Shown one piece after another: positions 60,281-64,000 of a stretch of DNA of 64,000 bases. This DNA comes from JACDAN01 sp963802375. Lineage in GTDB: Bacteria; Actinomycetota; Thermoleophilia; Gaiellales; Gaiellaceae. A model generated the notes under the pieces. The model had not been told where the DNA came from and searched no databases. It saw only the letters and a list, made by a program, of their open reading frames with translations. The first letter of the stretch is position 1. The number at the start of each line of letters is the position of its first letter. Location of the stretch: the NCBI GenBank assembly GCA_963802375.1, contig CAWDIJ010000004.1:124001-188000 (forward strand). The letters are read 5' to 3'. The position numbers and the translations under genes were made by a program.

Positions 60281-61798
60281 ATGGTGATGGCCGCTCAGGT
60301 GACCGGGTTGCCGGCGTACACGACGCCCACCCTTCCCCCGGACCAGCCCCTGGAGACGGGCCGGTATCTCGACGCGCTTCGCCGCAGCAAGCTGCTGATC
60401 GTCCTCATAGTCCTGCCGCTGACGGCGGCCGTGCTCCTCGTCTCGCTGACGCTGCCGAAGACCTACCGTGCGACCGCGCAGATCGTTGTCGCGGGCGCCT
60501 CCGACCCGCTCCAGAACAGCGACGTCGAGTCCGTCGAGCGCCGGCTCGCCACGATCAACGCCCTGCTCACGACCCGGGAGACGCTCCGGCGCGCGGCCCG
60601 CAAGGTTCCGGGAGAGACTGCCGCGACGCTCGACGAGAGCGTCAGCTCGACCGTCGACCCGACCGCGAACATCATCAACCTCTCCGCGACAGACGAGACC
60701 GCGCAACGCGCGGCGCGGAATGCGAACGCCGTCGCCACGACGTTCCTCAACACCGAGCGCCGCGCCGAACGACGCCGCCTCGACCGGACACGGGCGACGC
60801 TCAATCAGGCCCTTGCGCCACTCGAGGGAAAGCGCGGAGAGCAGGCTGCCACGGAGCGCGCGGACATCCGTGCGCAGATCAGGGATCTCAACCTGAGCGT
60901 GGCGGGCGCCGGCTCGGAGCTGGCGCTCGCGGAGGCGGCGCGGCCGCCGGCCGAGGCCTACTCGCCGCGGCCTCTCCGGAACGCCGCCTTCGGCTTCTTC
61001 GCCGCGATCTTCATCGCCACGCTCATCGTGCTTGCCCGGGCCCAGCTCAAGCCGCGTGTGAGCGGCGCCAGGGAGCTGAGCCGGATCCTCGAGCTTCCGG
61101 TGCTCGCCGAGGTGCCGCACGTCCGCCGACCGATGGGCCACCGCGCGCAGTCCCTGAGCGCTCCCGAGTACGAGGCCTACCAGACGCTCCAGGCGTCGCT
61201 CCGCCGCCGTCTGCCCGCGACGAGTCAGCGAACCGTGCTGGTGACGAGCGCGCTCCACGGCGAGGGCAAGACCGAGGTCACTGCGGCGCTCGGGCTCGTC
61301 CTCTCGCAGGCGATGCACAGGACGTGGCTCGTCTCCGCCGACATGCGCTGGCCCAAGCTCCACGAGCTCTTCGACGTCGACCAGACGCCCGGGCTCTCCG
61401 AGGTTCTCGTGGACGCCAGGAACGGAGGCTCGAGCGGCATCTTCCAGCTCAGCGCGGCCCGCACGGGCTCCGGGAGGCTGCACGTCCTCGCCAGCGGGGA
61501 GACGCCACCCGACCCGGCGCAGCTGCTCGCCAGCGACGCCCTCGACGGGTTCTTCGAGGAGATCAAGGAGTCCGAGTACGACTACGTCGTGCTGGACGGC
61601 CCGCCGCTGCTCGGTCTCGTCGACAGCCAGGTGCTCGCCCAGCGCGTCGACGGCGTGCTGATCGTCTGCCGCCCGGACCGCCAGACGCCGGAGACCGCGC
61701 TCGCGCTTCGCGAGCTGCTCGGACGCCTTGAGGTGGAACCGCTCGGCGTCGTGATCGTTGGTTCCCGCGGCCGGACTCACACCTACCTCCCCGGGTAA
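60281..61798 (+). CDS. Chain-length determinant/BY-kinase fusion (Wzz-CpsD type)
   Basis: The 505-residue protein has a Wzz domain with two membrane helices (LLIVLIVLPLTAAVLLVSL and AAFGFFAAIFIATLIVLARA) around an extracellular coiled coil. The cytoplasmic kinase follows: Walker A SALHGEGKTEVTAAL near residue 327, Walker A' VSADMRWPKLHELF and Walker B YDYVVLDGPPLLGL. BY-kinases usually end in a tyrosine cluster; here the tail has only one tyrosine (THTYLPG), so autophosphorylation is probably weak or absent. It controls polymer length. ATG 60281 or 60287 are both possible starts. Confidence 0.85.
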   Translation: MVMAAQVTGLPAYTTPTLPPDQPLETGRYLDALRRSKLLIVLIVLPLTAAVLLVSLTLPKTYRATAQIVVAGASDPLQNSDVESVERRLATINALLTTRETLRRAARKVPGETAATLDESVSSTVDPTANIINLSATDETAQRAARNANAVATTFLNTERRAERRRLDRTRATLNQALAPLEGKRGEQAATERADIRAQIRDLNLSVAGAGSELALAEAARPPAEAYSPRPLRNAAFGFFAAIFIATLIVLARAQLKPRVSGARELSRILELPVLAEVPHVRRPMGHRAQSLSAPEYEAYQTLQASLRRRLPATSQRTVLVTSALHGEGKTEVTAALGLVLSQAMHRTWLVSADMRWPKLHELFDVDQTPGLSEVLVDARNGGSSGIFQLSAARTGSGRLHVLASGETPPDPAQLLASDALDGFFEEIKESEYDYVVLDGPPLLGLVDSQVLAQRVDGVLIVCRPDRQTPETALALRELLGRLEVEPLGVVIVGSRGRTHTYLPG

Positions 61799-63120
61799 CC
61801 GGCGCGGAGCGCCGTCCCTGCCCAGATCAACGCCGCGACCAGCCAGAGGTGGCGCCAGTGCAGAGTGTCGACGAAGGAGCTGTTGACGAGCAGGCCGCAC
61901 CAGGCGGCCAGCAGCGCGGCGGAGCCGATCCCGTAGGTGTCCACGCCGAGCGCGACGTTTCTCGCCGCGAAGCCGAGGGTCAGGAGCAGCAGTCCCAGCA
62001 CGAGCAGCGCGCCGAGCACGCCCTCCTCGGCCAGCGCCCGGACGTAGGTGCTGTGAGCGGACAGGTCGGAGACCGCCTCGAACTGGCCGGGGCCGATCCC
62101 GAGCGGGTGGCTGGCGGCGATCTCGAGCCCGCTCGCCTGCGTTCCGAACCGCTGGACGTCGTAGTCCTGGAGGCCGGCCCGCTCGGTCAGGAAGCTCGCG
62201 GACGACGTGGCGGCGACGACGCCGACGAGCGCGGCTCCCGCGACCAGAGCGACCACGAGCATGGTCATCGCGCGGCGCCCGCCGCCGCGCCGGAGCGCCA
62301 GGACGGTCAGCAGGACGAGCATCCCGACAGCGAGGTTCAGCCAGGCGGCGCGCGAGAACGAGAAGACGACGCCCACCGTGAGGACCGAGAGCAACAGGAG
62401 CTTCGTCGCGAGGCGGAAGCGCAGCAGGCGCGGCGCGACGGTCTCCTCCATCAGGATCAGGACGGCGGGGACGAGAAACGGCCCGAAGACGTTGGGATCC
62501 TTGAACAGGCCCTGGGCCCGAGGCCCGTCCACGAACGCGGTGGAGCCGGGGAACCCCGCGACGAGCGCGAGGCAGGCGACGGCGGCCGAGAGAGCCGCGC
62601 CGAGCAGGTACGCGAGCAAGATGAGGCGCGCTCGCCGGACCGAGCAGACGTAGGCGGCGAACCACAGGCCGAACACGCCGAGGTAGAGCGTGATCGCGAA
62701 GTACGAGACGGCGCGGGCACCGTCGGGCGCGTCGGTCGCGGCGAGCAGGTTCAGCGCCATGAAGGCGCTGACGAGAATCGTCACGCTGAGCGGAACCCGC
62801 TCGAGGAAGAGCCGCCCCGTGACGAACGCCAACGCGATGACGACGCCGAAGACGAGATCGGACGGCGCCGGCTCGATGCGGACGACGGCGAGCAGCAGCA
62901 CGCCGAGCGCGACGGCGGCGTCGTAGCGGGCCATCGCCAGGGCGAGCGTCCCGAGCAGCCCGACACCGAAGGCGAGCACGACGGGCAGTGGCAAGGGCGA
63001 CCTGCCGAGCACCAGGCCAACCGCCAGGAAGAGCGCGAGGAGCGCGGCTCCGCCCAGCGCCCAGACGACGGCCCACGCGGGGTCGATTCGGCGGCGGAGA
63101 GTGGCGGCGTAGGCGGTCAT
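61783..63120 (-). CDS. O-antigen ligase/polymerase family protein
   Basis: The 445-residue protein has about 12 helices. The large periplasmic loop carries FKDPNVFGPFLVPAVLILMEE and the Wzy_C pattern ASHPLGIGPGQFEAVSD followed by AHSTYVRALAEEGVLGALLVLGLLL. The His-Ser-Tyr and R-A-L-A-E-E-G stretch is characteristic of O-antigen ligases and polymerases. It is likely the polymerase of the exopolysaccharide system. It overlaps the convergent Wzz-kinase end by 16 bases. Confidence 0.85.
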   Translation of the reverse strand: MTAYAATLRRRIDPAWAVVWALGGAALLALFLAVGLVLGRSPLPLPVVLAFGVGLLGTLALAMARYDAAVALGVLLLAVVRIEPAPSDLVFGVVIALAFVTGRLFLERVPLSVTILVSAFMALNLLAATDAPDGARAVSYFAITLYLGVFGLWFAAYVCSVRRARLILLAYLLGAALSAAVACLALVAGFPGSTAFVDGPRAQGLFKDPNVFGPFLVPAVLILMEETVAPRLLRFRLATKLLLLSVLTVGVVFSFSRAAWLNLAVGMLVLLTVLALRRGGGRRAMTMLVVALVAGAALVGVVAATSSASFLTERAGLQDYDVQRFGTQASGLEIAASHPLGIGPGQFEAVSDLSAHSTYVRALAEEGVLGALLVLGLLLLTLGFAARNVALGVDTYGIGSAALLAAWCGLLVNSSFVDTLHWRHLWLVAALIWAGTALRAGYPGR

Positions 63121-63153
63121 CGGGTCTCCTCAGCCTCCCGCCCGCGCCTGCTG

Positions 63154-64000
63154 ATGCTCGTCACGCTCGCCGAGGTTGGCGGCGCACAGTCGTACGTCGC
63201 GTCGCTGCTGCCGGCGCTCGTCACCCGCTTCGATGTCACGGTGGCCGCACACGGCGACGGTCCTTTGCGCAGCGCGGCCGAGGAGGCGGGCGCGAACTTC
63301 GTTCCGCTGAAGAACGTGCGGCGCGAGGTCAGTCCGCTTCGCGACCTTGCAGGCCTCTTCGAGCTGATCCGTCTCCTGCGCCGCGAGCGGCCGGACATCC
63401 TCCACGCGAACAGCTCCAAGGCCGGCGTCCTCGGCCGGCTCGCGGCGGCGATCAGCGGCGTACCGATCCGGATCTTCACGGCGCACGGGTGGGCATTCGC
63501 GGCCCACTCGGGCCTTGCCGCTCGCGCCTACCGCGTTGCAGACAGGCTGATGCGACCGCTGACGACGGCGACGATCTGCGTCTCCGAGCGCGAGCTCGAG
63601 GCCGGGCTCGCAGCCGGCACCTGCACCAGCGACGCGACTGTCGTGATCCCGAACGCGGTCGATGTCGCAACGGCGCCTCGCTCTGTCTCCACCCGCCAGC
63701 CGCCGCTCCTCGTCGCCGTCGGCCGGCTGAAGGCGCCGAAGGACTTCCAGACGCTCGTCAGAGCGCTCGGTCGCCTGCCGAGCGGATCGTTCGAGGCGAT
63801 GATCGTCGGCGACGGGCCTGACCGCCCCCAGCTGGAGGAGACGATTCGAACCAGCGGCCTCTCCGATGCCGTGCGGCTCACGCTGGAGCGCAACGACGTG
63901 CCACGCCTGCTGGCGGCCGCCGACGTCTTCGTGCTGGCAAGCCGCTCCGAAGGCCACCCGGTCTCCGTTCTCGAAGCGATGGCTGCCGGGCTCCCAGTCG
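63154..64000 (+). CDS. Family 4 glycosyltransferase, cut by the window end
   Basis: The frame is open to the last base. It encodes an N-terminal Rossmann domain (MLVTLAEVGGAQSYVASLLPALVTRF), ILHANSSKAGVLGRLAAAIS, IRIFTAHGWAFAAHSG, then VIPNAVDV and, in the second domain, LLVAVGRLKAPKDFQTLVRALGRLP, MIVGDGPDRPQLEE and VFVLASRSEGHPVSVLEAMAAGLPV. The last is the donor-binding E-x7-E motif. It adds a sugar to the polysaccharide precursor. ATG 63154 is the first standard start; the frame is open a little further upstream. Confidence 0.88.
   Translation, partial: MLVTLAEVGGAQSYVASLLPALVTRFDVTVAAHGDGPLRSAAEEAGANFVPLKNVRREVSPLRDLAGLFELIRLLRRERPDILHANSSKAGVLGRLAAAISGVPIRIFTAHGWAFAAHSGLAARAYRVADRLMRPLTTATICVSERELEAGLAAGTCTSDATVVIPNAVDVATAPRSVSTRQPPLLVAVGRLKAPKDFQTLVRALGRLPSGSFEAMIVGDGPDRPQLEETIRTSGLSDAVRLTLERNDVPRLLAAADVFVLASRSEGHPVSVLEAMAAGLPV

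Overview
This window is strongly GC-rich, almost fully coding, and reads as a chromosomal segment of a free-living actinobacterium. Markers pointing that way are an F420-type luciferase-like oxidoreductase, a ThyX thymidylate synthase, a SigB/SigF-type sigma factor, ECF sigma/anti-sigma pairs and a MarR/PadR-rich regulator set. The style of the secreted proteins, such as the RYRLTPGxYRWYVWPG C-terminal domain, makes me think of Thermoleophilia (Gaiellales or Solirubrobacterales); that placement is inference. There is no rRNA, tRNA, CRISPR array, plasmid origin or intact prophage. Several genes carry single-base frameshifts, often in homopolymers, which looks like a long-read assembly with residual indels, although a few loci (about 7.0 and 15.4 kb) look truly decayed.

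Layout. 1-2.6 kb: DedA fragment, PEP mutase/isocitrate lyase-like enzyme, rhodanese, glycosyltransferase and DUF218 genes in one tight series. 2.7-4.7 kb: frameshifted alpha/beta hydrolase coupled to a PadR regulator with a palindromic operator over its own start codon. 4.8-23.3 kb: a scattered set of genes consistent with reductive pyrimidine (or hydantoin) catabolism: LLM oxidoreductase, M20 carbamoyl-amide hydrolase, a five-gene operon (two permeases, ATPase, NMT1-like binding lipoprotein, dihydropyrimidinase), a methylmalonate-semialdehyde-type dehydrogenase and a class III omega-aminotransferase. No classical dihydropyrimidine dehydrogenase is present. Interleaved are a cyclase/AAA regulator, an LspA-like protein and a decayed REP-associated transposase.

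23.4-38.8 kb: small membrane proteins and a cupredoxin, an ECF sigma/zinc anti-sigma pair, a polar amino acid ABC transporter, the principal-type sigma factor, asparaginase, an Fpg/Nei glycosylase, a sensor kinase, FolE2, superoxide dismutase, a second cupredoxin, a second ECF sigma/anti-sigma pair and ThyX. 38.8-47 kb: DUF72, a helical protein, a methyltransferase, an epimerase, an ABC export system with a recognisable promoter, a flippase-like membrane protein and a MarR regulator. 47-54.4 kb: secreted proteins: a very large M14 carboxypeptidase, two paralogous surface proteins (one with about nine 234-bp repeats, heavily frameshifted) and a proline-rich anchored protein. 54.8-56.3 kb: a stress-type sigma factor coupled to a membrane-tethered HicB-like protein. 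56.3-64 kb: an exopolysaccharide cluster (acetyltransferase, flippase, beta-helix lipoprotein, Wzz/BY-kinase, polymerase, glycosyltransferase cut by the window end).

The most unusual non-coding signal is a family of about 160-170-base imperfect palindromes at gene boundaries. Two copies (21996-22164 and 40002-40164) share a core and show compensatory and G-U-preserving changes in their stems, as expected for a structured RNA on the + strand. Two further elements (2576-2737 and 31707-31870) have different sequence but the same full-length hairpin architecture.
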